Source: Streptomyces sp. LBL
GTDB taxonomy: Bacteria; Actinomycetota; Actinomycetes; Streptomycetales; Streptomycetaceae
NCBI RefSeq assembly: GCF_029893585.1
Contig: NZ_JARXYX010000032.1
Span: 58,216-122,215, forward strand
Reading direction: 5' to 3'
DNA length: 64,000 bases
A program made the position numbers and the translations under genes. The first letter of the stretch is position 1; each line of letters opens with the position of its first letter. Below the pieces are notes generated by a model. It was not told where the DNA came from and did no database searches. It was given only the letters and a program-made list of their open reading frames with translations. Of this stretch, positions 34,250 to 42,459 are shown piece by piece.

Positions 34250-36391
34250 TCATCCTCCGGTGGGTGACCGCTCCCCCGCCGGTACGCCACGGTCGTCGGA
34301 GAACGGCTTGTCCGCGGCGGCCGTCACGGCGACCGCGCGCGGTCCTGTCAGCAGGTGCGTCAGGCCGAAGCCCGCGCCGACCACGACCGCGCCGCCGGCC
34401 GCGTCGAGGACCCAGTGGTTGGCGGTCGCGACGATCGCGGACGCGGTGAACAGCGGATGCAGCAGGCCCAGGGCCTTCATCCACCGCTTGGGCGCGAGGA
34501 CCGCGATGACGATGCCGCACCACAGGGACCAGCCGAAGTGCAGGGAGGGCATCGCCGCGTACTGGTTGGTGAGCCCGGTCATCACGCCGTAGTCCGGCCG
34601 GGAGAAGTCCTGGGCGCCGTGGACCGTGTCGCTGAAGCCGAGACCCGGCATCAGGCGAGGCGGCGCGAGGGGGTAGAGCCAGAAGCCGAGCAGGCCGAGC
34701 AGGGTGGCGAGGCCCAGCGCGGAGCGGGCCCAGCGGTAGTCCAGGGGGCGACGGAGGTAGAGCACGGCGAGGATCGTCAGCGGGACGACGAAATGGCAGG
34801 ACGCGTAGTAGAAGTCGAAGAAGCTCCGCAGCCAGTTCACCTTCACCACGGTGTGGTTCGCCCAGCGTTCGATGTCGACGGACAGCCACTTCTCCAGCGC
34901 GTGGACCTGGTGGCCGTGGTGCTCGGCGGTGGCCCGGTCGGCGGTCACGCCGAGCCGGACCTGCTGGTAGGCGGCGTACGTGACGCGGATGAGCAGCAGC
35001 TCCAGCAGCAGGTTCGGGCGGGTGAGAACCCTGCGAAGGAGGGGCAGGAAGGGTGGGAGGGGCAGGAAGGGTGGGAGGGGCAGGAGCGGGACGCGCCTGG
35101 AGCGGGCGGGCGCCGGGGGCGCGTACTCGGTGGGGACCGGTGCCCGGTAGTACGGCGAGGTGCGGGAGAGGAAGGGCACGACGGTGGCGGCGACGACGGC
35201 GGCCAGCAGCACCGCGTTGTCCCGCAGGGGATACAGCGCCGGCATGTCCGGCAGCATCATCCTCGCGGGCAGCGTCATCACCAGGACGACGGCGACCGGC
35301 CACACGAACCGGTCCGAGGCCCGCTTGCCGACCCGGCCGACGACCGCGAGCAGCACCCACAGCAGCTGGTGCTGCCAGGTGGTCGGCGAAACGGTGATCG
35401 CGGCGCAGCCGGTGATCGCGACGGCGAGCAGCAGCTGTCCGTCCCGCGCGTAGCGCACGGCGCGGCGCAGGCCGAGGGCGGCGACGCCCGCGCCGAGCAG
35501 CAGGAAGAGCGTGACCTCCAGCGGTCCTGACAGGCCGACCCGGAGCAGGGCGCCGTGCAGGGACTGGTTGGCGAGGCCGTCGGCCTCGCCGCCCAGGCCG
35601 GTGCCGGCCATGTGGTGCACCCAGTAGGTGTACGAGTCCTGCGCCATCGCCGCCCAGCCGACCGCGGTGCACGCGACGAACGTCAGCCCGGTGGACAGGG
35701 CCGCTCTACGACGGCCGGTGAACCACAGCAGCGGGGCGAAGAGCAGCACAGCGGGCTGCAGGGCCGCCGCGAAGCCGATGAGCAGGCCGCCGGCCCGCCG
35801 GCCGCGCACGGCGAAGCAGCCGAGCAGTACCAGCAGGACCGGGATGATGCTGGTCTGCCCGAGCCAGAGCGTGTTGCGCACCGGCAGCGACAGCATCAGC
35901 AGGCTGATCGCGACCGGCGCGGCGAGCAGGGAGGTGCGTCTGCTGACCGGCTGGGGCAGGGCGCGCGCGGCGACCAGGCCGAGGGCGACGACCAGCAGCA
36001 GCGTGCCGAAGGTCCAGCCCCAGCCGAGGGCCTGCTCGGCGGCTCTGGTCAGCGGCTTCATGACCAGGCCGCCGAAGGGGGTGCCGGTGAACCGCGTCGA
36101 GTCGTACAGCGAGCCGTTCACATGCAGCACGCCGGCGGGACCGACCCAGGTCTCCAGATCCGTCAGCCGCTCACCCCGGGGCGTCCCGAGGACGACGGCC
36201 ACCTGCCGTACGGCGAGTACGACCGCGACCAGCCACAGAGCCAGCCGGGCCGCGTGCAGACGGGCCTGGACAGCTGTCGCCGGGCCGACGGCCGTCGCTC
36301 CGAGAGCTTCCGCCGGTCGTCGCCCGCTGTGCTCCGCATTCGCCACGCCTCGTCGGCCTCCCGCTGCGTTCGTCCCACGCGTCGCGCGCAT
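34250..36391 (-). CDS. Bifunctional GT87 glycosyltransferase / PAP2 phosphatase
   Basis: The 713-residue protein fuses two membrane domains. Residues about 40-420 are a GT87 (DUF2029) polyprenyl-dependent mannosyltransferase with roughly 10 helices (TDLETWVGPAGVLHVNGSLYD, GQTSIIPVLLVLLG, WQHQLLWVLLAV). Residues about 470-690 are a PAP2/inositol-phosphorylceramide-synthase-like phosphatase with AMPSLHFGWSLWCG and NHWVLDAAGGAVV as its two histidine motifs. The linker contains a repeated LPPFLPL element. Such fusions presumably process lipid-linked sugars at the membrane. It is upstream of the GT39-type gene by 115 bp in the same orientation. ATG 36391 lacks an obvious ribosome site; GTG near 36340 is an alternative. 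Confidence 0.85.
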   Translation of the reverse strand: MRATRGTNAAGGRRGVANAEHSGRRPAEALGATAVGPATAVQARLHAARLALWLVAVVLAVRQVAVVLGTPRGERLTDLETWVGPAGVLHVNGSLYDSTRFTGTPFGGLVMKPLTRAAEQALGWGWTFGTLLLVVALGLVAARALPQPVSRRTSLLAAPVAISLLMLSLPVRNTLWLGQTSIIPVLLVLLGCFAVRGRRAGGLLIGFAAALQPAVLLFAPLLWFTGRRRAALSTGLTFVACTAVGWAAMAQDSYTYWVHHMAGTGLGGEADGLANQSLHGALLRVGLSGPLEVTLFLLLGAGVAALGLRRAVRYARDGQLLLAVAITGCAAITVSPTTWQHQLLWVLLAVVGRVGKRASDRFVWPVAVVLVMTLPARMMLPDMPALYPLRDNAVLLAAVVAATVVPFLSRTSPYYRAPVPTEYAPPAPARSRRVPLLPLPPFLPLPPFLPLLRRVLTRPNLLLELLLIRVTYAAYQQVRLGVTADRATAEHHGHQVHALEKWLSVDIERWANHTVVKVNWLRSFFDFYYASCHFVVPLTILAVLYLRRPLDYRWARSALGLATLLGLLGFWLYPLAPPRLMPGLGFSDTVHGAQDFSRPDYGVMTGLTNQYAAMPSLHFGWSLWCGIVIAVLAPKRWMKALGLLHPLFTASAIVATANHWVLDAAGGAVVVGAGFGLTHLLTGPRAVAVTAAADKPFSDDRGVPAGERSPTGG

Positions 36392-36578
36392 CGGAGTGCT
36401 CTGCCAACCCGATGGGGTTCACACCACCCCCGGAGAGGTCGCAGGCAACCCCCACTCCACCTGACCCCTTTTCCTCCTTTTGTCCGAATGACGATAGTGG
36501 GCGGACGGTGCGATTGCCTCCGCAGAACACGACAAGGTTCATAAATCGGTCTGCGCGTGGGCGTGCGGGCGCGGCCTC

Positions 36579-36607
36579 CTGACAGGTGGCCGACGCGCGA
36601 CTATATT
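36579..36607 (+). promoter_or_regulatory. Sigma-70-type promoter for the O-methyltransferase
   Basis: CTGACA (-35) and TATATT (-10, 36602-36607) are separated by 17 bp. This is one of the cleanest housekeeping promoters in the window and overlaps the operator just downstream. Confidence 0.65.
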
Positions 36608-36618
36608 CGTTAGTGCAG

Positions 36619-36639
36619 CTAGTTAGCGGATCTAACTAG
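36619..36639. promoter_or_regulatory. Perfect operator palindrome CTAGTTAG-N5-CTAACTAG
   Basis: An inverted repeat with 8-bp arms lies immediately past the -10 and 21 bp before the start codon, ideal for repression. The AT-rich arms resemble MarR/TetR-type sites. No dedicated regulator gene lies next to it. Confidence 0.7.
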
Positions 36640-36660
36640 ACACACGAAAGGTACAGGTGT

Positions 36661-37332
36661 ATGAGCGAGCCGCAGCTCTGGGACGCCGTCGACGACTACT
36701 TCACCGCCCACCTCTCGCCCGACGACGAGGCCCTCGTTGCGGCCCTGCGGGACAGCGAGGCGGCCGAGCTCCCGCATATCGCCGTCACGGCACCCCAGGG
36801 CAAGCTGCTCCAGCTCCTCGCCCAGATCCAGGGCGCCCGCACCATTCTGGAGATCGGCACCCTGGGCGGCTACAGCACCATCTGGCTGGCCCGCGCGCTG
36901 CCCGCCGACGGCCGGCTGGTCACGCTGGAGTACAGCCCCCGGCACGCCGAGGTCGCCACCCGCAACATCGCCCGCGCGGGCCTCGGCCAGCTGGTCGAGG
37001 TACGCGTCGGTCCGGCACTGGAGTCGCTGCCGCAGCTGGCCGACGAGAACCCGGCCCCCTTCGACCTGGTCTTCATCGACGCGGACAAGGGCAACAACCC
37101 GCACTACGTGGAGTGGGCGCTGAAACTCACCAGCGCGGGCAGCCTGATCGTCCTCGACAACGTCGTACGGGGCGGCCGGGTGGCCGACGCCGACAGCACC
37201 GCGCCGGACGTCCAGGGCACCCGCACCGCCCTCGAACTGATCGGCAGTCACCCGCGGTTGACCGGCACGGCGATCCAGACGGTGGGCGGCAAGGGCTACG
37301 ACGGCTTCGCGCTGGCCCGGGTGCTCGGGTAA
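36661..37332 (+). CDS. SAM-dependent O-methyltransferase (Methyltransf_3, catechol-OMT-like)
   Basis: The 223-residue soluble enzyme has the family's order of motifs: IAVTAPQGKLLQLLAQ, SAM motif ILEIGTLGGYSTIWLARAL, VTLEYSPRHAEVA, the metal and substrate motif FDLVFIDADKGNNPHYVEWAL and IVLDNVVRGGRV. It transfers a methyl group to a hydroxyl on a small phenolic or similar compound with a divalent metal. A strong promoter and palindromic operator stand directly upstream, so expression is probably induced by a ligand. It is a single-gene unit. Confidence 0.9.
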   Translation: MSEPQLWDAVDDYFTAHLSPDDEALVAALRDSEAAELPHIAVTAPQGKLLQLLAQIQGARTILEIGTLGGYSTIWLARALPADGRLVTLEYSPRHAEVATRNIARAGLGQLVEVRVGPALESLPQLADENPAPFDLVFIDADKGNNPHYVEWALKLTSAGSLIVLDNVVRGGRVADADSTAPDVQGTRTALELIGSHPRLTGTAIQTVGGKGYDGFALARVLG

Positions 37333-37458
37333 GGGCGTCGGACGGGGTGCTCGGGCGAGGGCTTCGGTCCGGGAGTTCGCGTGAAGCCGTCGCCAGGACG
37401 CTCGTGCGACGGCCTCGTCCAGGACGATCGCGTGAACGCGTCGCCCTGGACGCTCGGG

Positions 37459-37851
37459 TCACTCCTCGTGATAGAAGACGACGTTGACGCTGCGCGGGGC
37501 GGTGCGGTCCTGGATGATGATCTCGCCGCTGCCGCTCCTGGGCAGCGGGACCGTACCGCCGTACGACAGGGGCTGCGCGTACTCCCCGACGGTCAGCCGG
37601 ACCTCGGAGGACGGGTCGGGCTGGGAGCCCTGCAGCCAGGTCACCTGCCAGGTGCCCTCGGGGCCGCACAGGAACTCCAGGTGGACCCGGGAGACGAACA
37701 GCCAGTCGTCGGGCGTCCAGAGCCGGCACACCGATCTGTCCCGGCCCACCCGCAGCACGGCGCCCGGGTCACTGGGCGAGTCGGCCATGAGCATGCCGGC
37801 CGTGGCGCCCGAGTCCGCCGCGGATACGGCGGCCATGGTGAGTTCGAGCAC
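37459..37851 (-). CDS. FHA-domain protein
   Basis: The 130-residue protein has a forkhead-associated phosphopeptide-binding fold: VLRVGRDRSVCRLWTPDD (the GR strand), FVSRVHLEFLCGPEG (the SxxH strand) and EVRLTVGEYAQPLSYGGTVPL. The canonical Ser-Arg-His arrangement is intact, so it should bind phosphothreonine, linking it to Ser/Thr kinase signalling. GTG 37851 with GAAGGAG 5 bases upstream is preferred; ATG 37836 is possible. No kinase or phosphatase gene is adjacent. It is divergent from the DUF1992 gene. Confidence 0.75.
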   Translation of the reverse strand: MLELTMAAVSAADSGATAGMLMADSPSDPGAVLRVGRDRSVCRLWTPDDWLFVSRVHLEFLCGPEGTWQVTWLQGSQPDPSSEVRLTVGEYAQPLSYGGTVPLPRSGSGEIIIQDRTAPRSVNVVFYHEE

Positions 37852-37941
37852 GTGCGCTCCTTCTGAAGTGCCTGAAGTGTCGTTGGTACAGCCGCCGCAT
37901 GATAAATCGCCCGGCCCCGACACGTCCGGCACACTGGACCC

Positions 37942-38352
37942 ATGACCGAGCGAAAACCACCCGGTGTTCCGTTCGAGTCCTGGGTGGACAAGCAGATCCG
38001 AGACGCCGAGCGCCGCGGTGAGTTCGCCCGACTCCCGGGCGCGGGCAAGCCGTTGCCGCAGGGCACCGACACGACGTACGACGAACTGTGGTGGATCAAG
38101 CAGAAGATGGCCCGCGAGGGTCTTTCCGTGCTGCCGCCGACCCTGGCCCTGCGCAAGGAGGCCGAGGACACGCTCGCGGCGGCGCTGCGGGCACCCAGCG
38201 AACGGATCGTCCGCAAGCTCGTCGAGGACGTCAACGTCAAGATCCGTGACGTCATGTTCAAGCCGCCGCCCGGGCCCCCGCTGGGGATGAAGCCGTACGA
38301 CGTCGAAGAGGTCGTACGGCAGTGGCGGGAGCGCCGGGAGGCGGCTGAGTAG
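37942..38352 (+). CDS. DUF1992 (DnaJ-homolog subfamily C member 28-like) protein
   Basis: The 136-residue protein begins with the DUF1992 signature VPFESWVDKQIRDAERRGEF, then ARLPGAGKPL, and continues with YDELWWIKQKMAREGLSVLPP and LRKEAEDTLAAALRAPSER. It is soluble, basic and helical. The family is widespread but its role is not defined. It is probably monocistronic, divergent from the FHA gene and convergent with the paired coiled-coil proteins. Confidence 0.85.
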   Translation: MTERKPPGVPFESWVDKQIRDAERRGEFARLPGAGKPLPQGTDTTYDELWWIKQKMAREGLSVLPPTLALRKEAEDTLAAALRAPSERIVRKLVEDVNVKIRDVMFKPPPGPPLGMKPYDVEEVVRQWRERREAAE

Positions 38353-38402
38353 AACGATGGTGCCGGCGTCGCAGAGATGCCGGCCTCTCCGTGGGCGGTT
38401 TC

Positions 38403-39248
38403 TCAGAGGTGCAGCAGCCGGTCGGCCAGTTCGCGGTAGTCCTGCAGGGCCAGCCGGAGCTGCTCGGTGTCGGTGCTGGTCGCGGGCTTGCCCTCGTCGC
38501 CGCCGTCCGTGGCCTGCCAGGACCTGCGGAGCGTACGGCGGCGTCGGGTCACGGCCTCGGTGAAGCGGGCGGCCGCCTCCTCCAGTACGTGGTCGGCCTC
38601 GGCCACGGAGTCCCGCGGCCCGTCCACGAACCCGGTGACGGCGTGCTGCAACTGCTGGGCGAGCTTGTCGCACTCGTCCCGCGGAAGCAGCCGACTGTCG
38701 TGACCGCCCGCCTCGGCACCGGTGGCCTCACGGCCACGGCCACGAGTCCCTGCGGAGCCGCCGTGCGTACCTTGCCGGTCGCGGGTGGTCGCCAGGTCCG
38801 GGGTGGTGGTGGTGATGGTGGCGGCGGCTTGGCTGTCCCGGGTGCCGGGGGCCTGGTTGCCCCGGGTGCCGGGGGCCTGGTTGCCCCGGGTGCCGGCGGC
38901 CTGGCTGTCCTGGGCGCCGGCGGCCGGGTTGCCCCAGGTGCCGGCAGCCTGGCTGTCCTGGGCGCCGGACGAGTCCGGGACGCTGTCACGCCCCGCGAGG
39001 GTCTCACCACCCATCGGGTCGGCCCCGCCGCGGGCGGTGTCGGCGCCCGGTACCTGCTCACGCCCCCGGGCGGTGTCGGCGCCCGGTGCCGCGCCTGTTC
39101 CCGTGCCGGTCTCGCCGTGGCGGGATGCCGTCGGCGGCTCCGTCGCCGGGTCGTGGCCGGGGGGTGTGGCCGGGAACGTTGCCCGGCCCCTCTGCTTTCC
39201 GTCGCGCGGGGCGCCCTCGGCGCCCGGGCCGGTCATAGCGTCCGTCAT
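38403..39248 (-). CDS. Low-complexity protein with C-terminal helical domain, paired with the next gene
   Basis: The 281-residue protein has a disordered N-terminal 170 residues dominated by T-R-G-N-Q-A-P-G-type repeats coded by a roughly 30-bp minisatellite (38820-38985). A C-terminal helical domain follows (CDKLAQQLQHAVTGFVDGPR, then DSVAEADHVLEEAAARFTEA). The C-terminal domain resembles the middle of the neighbouring membrane protein (FVDSPREAVAEADRLLADLA), so the two appear to be paralogues. ATG 39248 with AAGGGGAG before it is preferred over TTG 39257. It lies 5 bp after the neighbour's stop, in one operon. Function is unknown. Confidence 0.65.
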   Translation of the reverse strand: MTDAMTGPGAEGAPRDGKQRGRATFPATPPGHDPATEPPTASRHGETGTGTGAAPGADTARGREQVPGADTARGGADPMGGETLAGRDSVPDSSGAQDSQAAGTWGNPAAGAQDSQAAGTRGNQAPGTRGNQAPGTRDSQAAATITTTTPDLATTRDRQGTHGGSAGTRGRGREATGAEAGGHDSRLLPRDECDKLAQQLQHAVTGFVDGPRDSVAEADHVLEEAAARFTEAVTRRRRTLRRSWQATDGGDEGKPATSTDTEQLRLALQDYRELADRLLHL

Positions 39249-39253
39249 GTCGC

Positions 39254-39973
39254 TCAACTCCCCTTCGCGTGGCGCCTGGTGAATCCGCCCGGCAGGTGGG
39301 CGCGGGCGGGCGCCGTATCCCGGTCGGACCTTTCGAGCGACTTCCGGGACTCCGCCCGGTCGTCACGGTGGTCACGGTGGTCGCGGTGGTCGCTGTGGTT
39401 CTCGTGCCGGACCGGGCTCACCAGGTCCTCGAACAGGGCCCTGGCCTCGACCATGGCCTCGCGCATCTCCTCGGTGCCGGCCCTGCCGTCACCGTCCTGA
39501 CCGGCGACGGTGCCCGCGTGGGTGACGCGGTGTACCCGCTGGTAGCCATGTACATGGTGTGCGTGGTGGACGGACAGTGCGGCGAGCTGCTCCTCGTACT
39601 GCCCGCCGTCCGGGAAGCCCCGGGCGCCGGCCAGATCGGCGAGCAGCCGGTCAGCCTCGGCCACGGCCTCCCGCGGCGAGTCGACGAAGCGCTCCTGGGC
39701 GGCCGTCCAGCGCGCCTCGTACTGCTCGCGCTGGGCCGGCTCCAGCGGCCGCTCGCGCAGCGAACCGTGCCGTTCCACGCGCTCGGCAAGCTCGCGCTCG
39801 GCGGCTTTGGCGTCCCCGTCGTGCCGGGCCACGGCCCGGTCGTACTCGGGACCGAAGCGCCGCTTCAGGTTCTGGCCGCCGGGCCCACGCCGGGCCCTCA
39901 TGGCCAGTACGGCCGCGATGACGAGGACGGCCGCGACTATCACGATCAGAGCGATGATCACGCCAGTGGACAT
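39254..39973 (-). CDS. Membrane-anchored helical protein with His/Asp-rich tail
   Basis: The 239-residue protein has one N-terminal membrane helix (residues 4-28, IIALIVIVAAVLVIAAVLAM). A cytosolic helical domain follows (FGPEYDRAVARHDGDAKAAE, then RELAERVERH). The motif FVDSPREAVAEADRLLADLAG is shared with the next gene, and a tail carries HxDHRDHRDHRDD-type repeats (39368-39412) that could bind metal. ATG 39973 has GGAAGG upstream. Proteins of this pair are common hypothetical genes in Streptomyces. It is the first gene of a two-gene operon. Confidence 0.7.
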   Translation of the reverse strand: MSTGVIIALIVIVAAVLVIAAVLAMRARRGPGGQNLKRRFGPEYDRAVARHDGDAKAAERELAERVERHGSLRERPLEPAQREQYEARWTAAQERFVDSPREAVAEADRLLADLAGARGFPDGGQYEEQLAALSVHHAHHVHGYQRVHRVTHAGTVAGQDGDGRAGTEEMREAMVEARALFEDLVSPVRHENHSDHRDHRDHRDDRAESRKSLERSDRDTAPARAHLPGGFTRRHAKGS

Positions 39974-40232
39974 GAATGCCTTCCGGGGTTCTCGAGCCAA
40001 CCGGCCCTCCGTGCGGGCCGGTTCCCCGACCGGGTAGCCCCAACAACGGTCCCCCAAACGGTCCGAGAATGCGTACATGACATAAACCATCGCCCCGGAA
40101 CCCTTCGACTCCCCCGCCGCCGCGGCACTCTGGCGGGCGTACTGCACGGAGGTCAGCGACCGCTGGTACCTGCTGCGCGGGCGCTCAACTGCGCCGGGTC
40201 ACCGGCCGCCGGCGGCCGGTCGAGGTGAACAC

Positions 40233-42290
40233 TCAGCTGAACCGGGTCGCCGGGCGCCCGTCGTGCGGGCGCTCCGCGTCCGAGCCGCACAGCTCGGCGT
40301 TCAGCTCCTTCACCAGCTGGATCAGGTCCGTCGGCCGGTCCGGGCCCCACCAGTCACCGAGGAGTTCGGCCAGCGACTCCTCACGGACCTGGGAGAGGCG
40401 GTCGGCGACCTCGTGTCCCTGCTCGGTCAGGATCAGGTCGAGGCCCTCGCGGACGGCCAGATGCCGCTCCTCGACCTGCCGGGCGGCCTCGATGATGACG
40501 GTCAGCGGGACGGTGGCGCGCTCGGCGAGCACGGCCGGTTCCGCATGGCCGTACTTCTTGGTGCGCAGCAGCAGCCAACTCGCCGCGGGGAGCAGGTCGT
40601 AGTCCGCGCGTGCGGTGATCTTCCGGTAGATCTCGCGTCGGCCCTCGCGGGTGCCGAGCACGGACAGCGCACGGCACACCTCGTCGTACGACGAACGCTC
40701 CACCGGGTTGCTGGCGAGGGTCTCCGTGATGTCCGGTGCCGTGACCGAGCCACGCAGCCGGTCCTCCTTGAGGAACCAGGCCAGCACGAAGCCGAGGAGG
40801 GCGACGGGAGCGGCGTACAGGAACACGTCGGTGATCGAGGTCGCGTACGCGTGCAGGGCCGGTGGGTGCAGGGCGGCCGGCAGGGCGGCGATACCGCGCG
40901 GGTCGGCCTCCAGGGCGCCGACGGAGACGCCGGGCGGAAGCCGGGTGCCGCTGAAGGCGTCGGTGAGTTGGTCGCCGAGGCGGTTCGCGAAGACCGTGCC
41001 GAAGATGGCGACGCCGAAGGAGGCCCCGATGGACCGGAAGAAGGTCGCGCCGGAGGTGGCGACGCCGAGATCCTCGTACGAGACGGCGTTCTGCACGATG
41101 AGGACGAGGACCTGCATCACCAGGCCGAGCCCGACTCCGAAGACGAAGAAGAAAGCGCTCATCTCGAGAGTGGAGCTGTGCTCGTCGAGTTGGTGGAGCA
41201 GGAGCAGACCGAGGGTGGTCACGCCGGTGCCCGCGATCGGGAACACCTTCCAGCGGCCGGTGTGGCTGACGATCTGGCCGGAGGCGGTGGACGCCAGCAG
41301 CAGTCCCAGCACCATCGGCAGCATGTGCACACCTGACATGGTCGGGCTGACGCCCTGGACGACCTGGAGGAAGGTCGGCAGAAAGGTCATCGCGCCGAAC
41401 ATCGCGAAGCCGACGACGAAGCTGATGACCGCGGAGAGCGCGAAGGTACGGATCCGGAACAGCTTGAGGGGCAGCACGGGTTCGGCGGCCCGGTGCTCGA
41501 CGGTCACGAACGCGACGACGAGTACGACGCCCAAGGCCGCCAGGCCGGCGATCTGCGGCGAACCCCAGCCCCAGGTGGTGCCGCCGAGGGACGCCACCAG
41601 GACGAGGCAGGTGGCGACCGAGGCGATGAGGAAGGTGCCGAGATAGTCGATGACATGCTGGGTGGACTTGCGCGGGATCCGCAGGACGACGGCGATCACG
41701 GCGAGGGCGACGACGCCGATCGGCAGGTTGATGTAGAACACCCACCGCCAGCTCAGGTGCTCGGTGAACAGCCCGCCGAGCAGCGGACCGAGGACGCTCG
41801 TCGTCCCGAAGACGGCGCCGAACAGCCCTTGGTAGCGGCCACGTTCGCGCGGCGGGACGAGGTCCCCCACGATCGCCATCGACAGCACCATGAGGCCGCC
41901 GCCACCGAGGCCCTGCAGGGCGCGGAAGGCGATGAGCTGGGGCATGTCCTGTGCGGCGCCGCACAGCGCCGAGCCGGCGAGGAAGATCACGATCGCAATC
42001 TGGAAGAGCCGCTTCCGCCCGTACTGGTCGCCGAGCTTGCCCCACAGCGGGGTCGCGGCGGTCGAGGCCAGCAGGTAAGCGGTGACCACCCAGGACAGGT
42101 GGTCCAGCCCTCCGAGTTCGCTGACGATCGTGGGCAGCGCGGTCGACACGATCGTCTGGTCGAGGGCGGCGAGCAGCATCCCGAGGAGCAGGGCGCCGAG
42201 GGAGACGAGGACGTTGCCGGGCACGTGCTCGTCCCGCTCGTCCCGTCCGTCTCGCACATGCCCCGGCACAGCGCGCGCGTCCCCGGCCAT
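40233..42290 (-). CDS. DHA2-family MFS exporter with C-terminal winged-helix-like domain
   Basis: Residues 20-515 form a 14-helix drug exporter (motif A GKLGDQYGRKRLF, motif C-like VFGTTSVLGPLLGGLFTE, the first-helix motif ALDQTIVSTALP). From about residue 525 to 670 a cytosolic domain follows with MarR-like winged-helix pattern: YDLLPAASWLLLRTKKYGHA, EPAVLAERATVPLTVIIEAA and LAVREGLDLILTEQGHEVAD. This extra domain suggests a transporter that also binds DNA or protein. ATG 42290 has a perfect AGGAGG 5 bases upstream. The promoter carries ATCGGT-GTG-ACCGAT, and the gene is divergent from the peptidoglycan-binding protein gene. Confidence 0.85.
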   Translation of the reverse strand: MAGDARAVPGHVRDGRDERDEHVPGNVLVSLGALLLGMLLAALDQTIVSTALPTIVSELGGLDHLSWVVTAYLLASTAATPLWGKLGDQYGRKRLFQIAIVIFLAGSALCGAAQDMPQLIAFRALQGLGGGGLMVLSMAIVGDLVPPRERGRYQGLFGAVFGTTSVLGPLLGGLFTEHLSWRWVFYINLPIGVVALAVIAVVLRIPRKSTQHVIDYLGTFLIASVATCLVLVASLGGTTWGWGSPQIAGLAALGVVLVVAFVTVEHRAAEPVLPLKLFRIRTFALSAVISFVVGFAMFGAMTFLPTFLQVVQGVSPTMSGVHMLPMVLGLLLASTASGQIVSHTGRWKVFPIAGTGVTTLGLLLLHQLDEHSSTLEMSAFFFVFGVGLGLVMQVLVLIVQNAVSYEDLGVATSGATFFRSIGASFGVAIFGTVFANRLGDQLTDAFSGTRLPPGVSVGALEADPRGIAALPAALHPPALHAYATSITDVFLYAAPVALLGFVLAWFLKEDRLRGSVTAPDITETLASNPVERSSYDEVCRALSVLGTREGRREIYRKITARADYDLLPAASWLLLRTKKYGHAEPAVLAERATVPLTVIIEAARQVEERHLAVREGLDLILTEQGHEVADRLSQVREESLAELLGDWWGPDRPTDLIQLVKELNAELCGSDAERPHDGRPATRFS

Positions 42291-42327
42291 GAAGACCTCC
42301 TGAGGCTCCGGTTTCCACTCCATCGTG

Positions 42328-42342
42328 ATCGGTGTGACCGAT
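42328..42342. promoter_or_regulatory. Perfect palindrome ATCGGT-GTG-ACCGAT before the MFS fusion gene
   Basis: A 15-bp inverted repeat lies 38 bp before the exporter start. It has the size and spacing of a dimeric winged-helix or TetR operator. It may be bound by the fused domain itself or by an unlinked repressor. Confidence 0.6.
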
Positions 42343-42459
42343 TATGGCCCGTTGAGTCCTTTTGGAAGCCCTGCCTCCGGGGGCTTTCCACGGCTTTCGG
42401 GAGACGTTGTGGAGGAGATCTGCATAATCTCTGAAGGTCGCGAGGGGAGGGACGAACAC

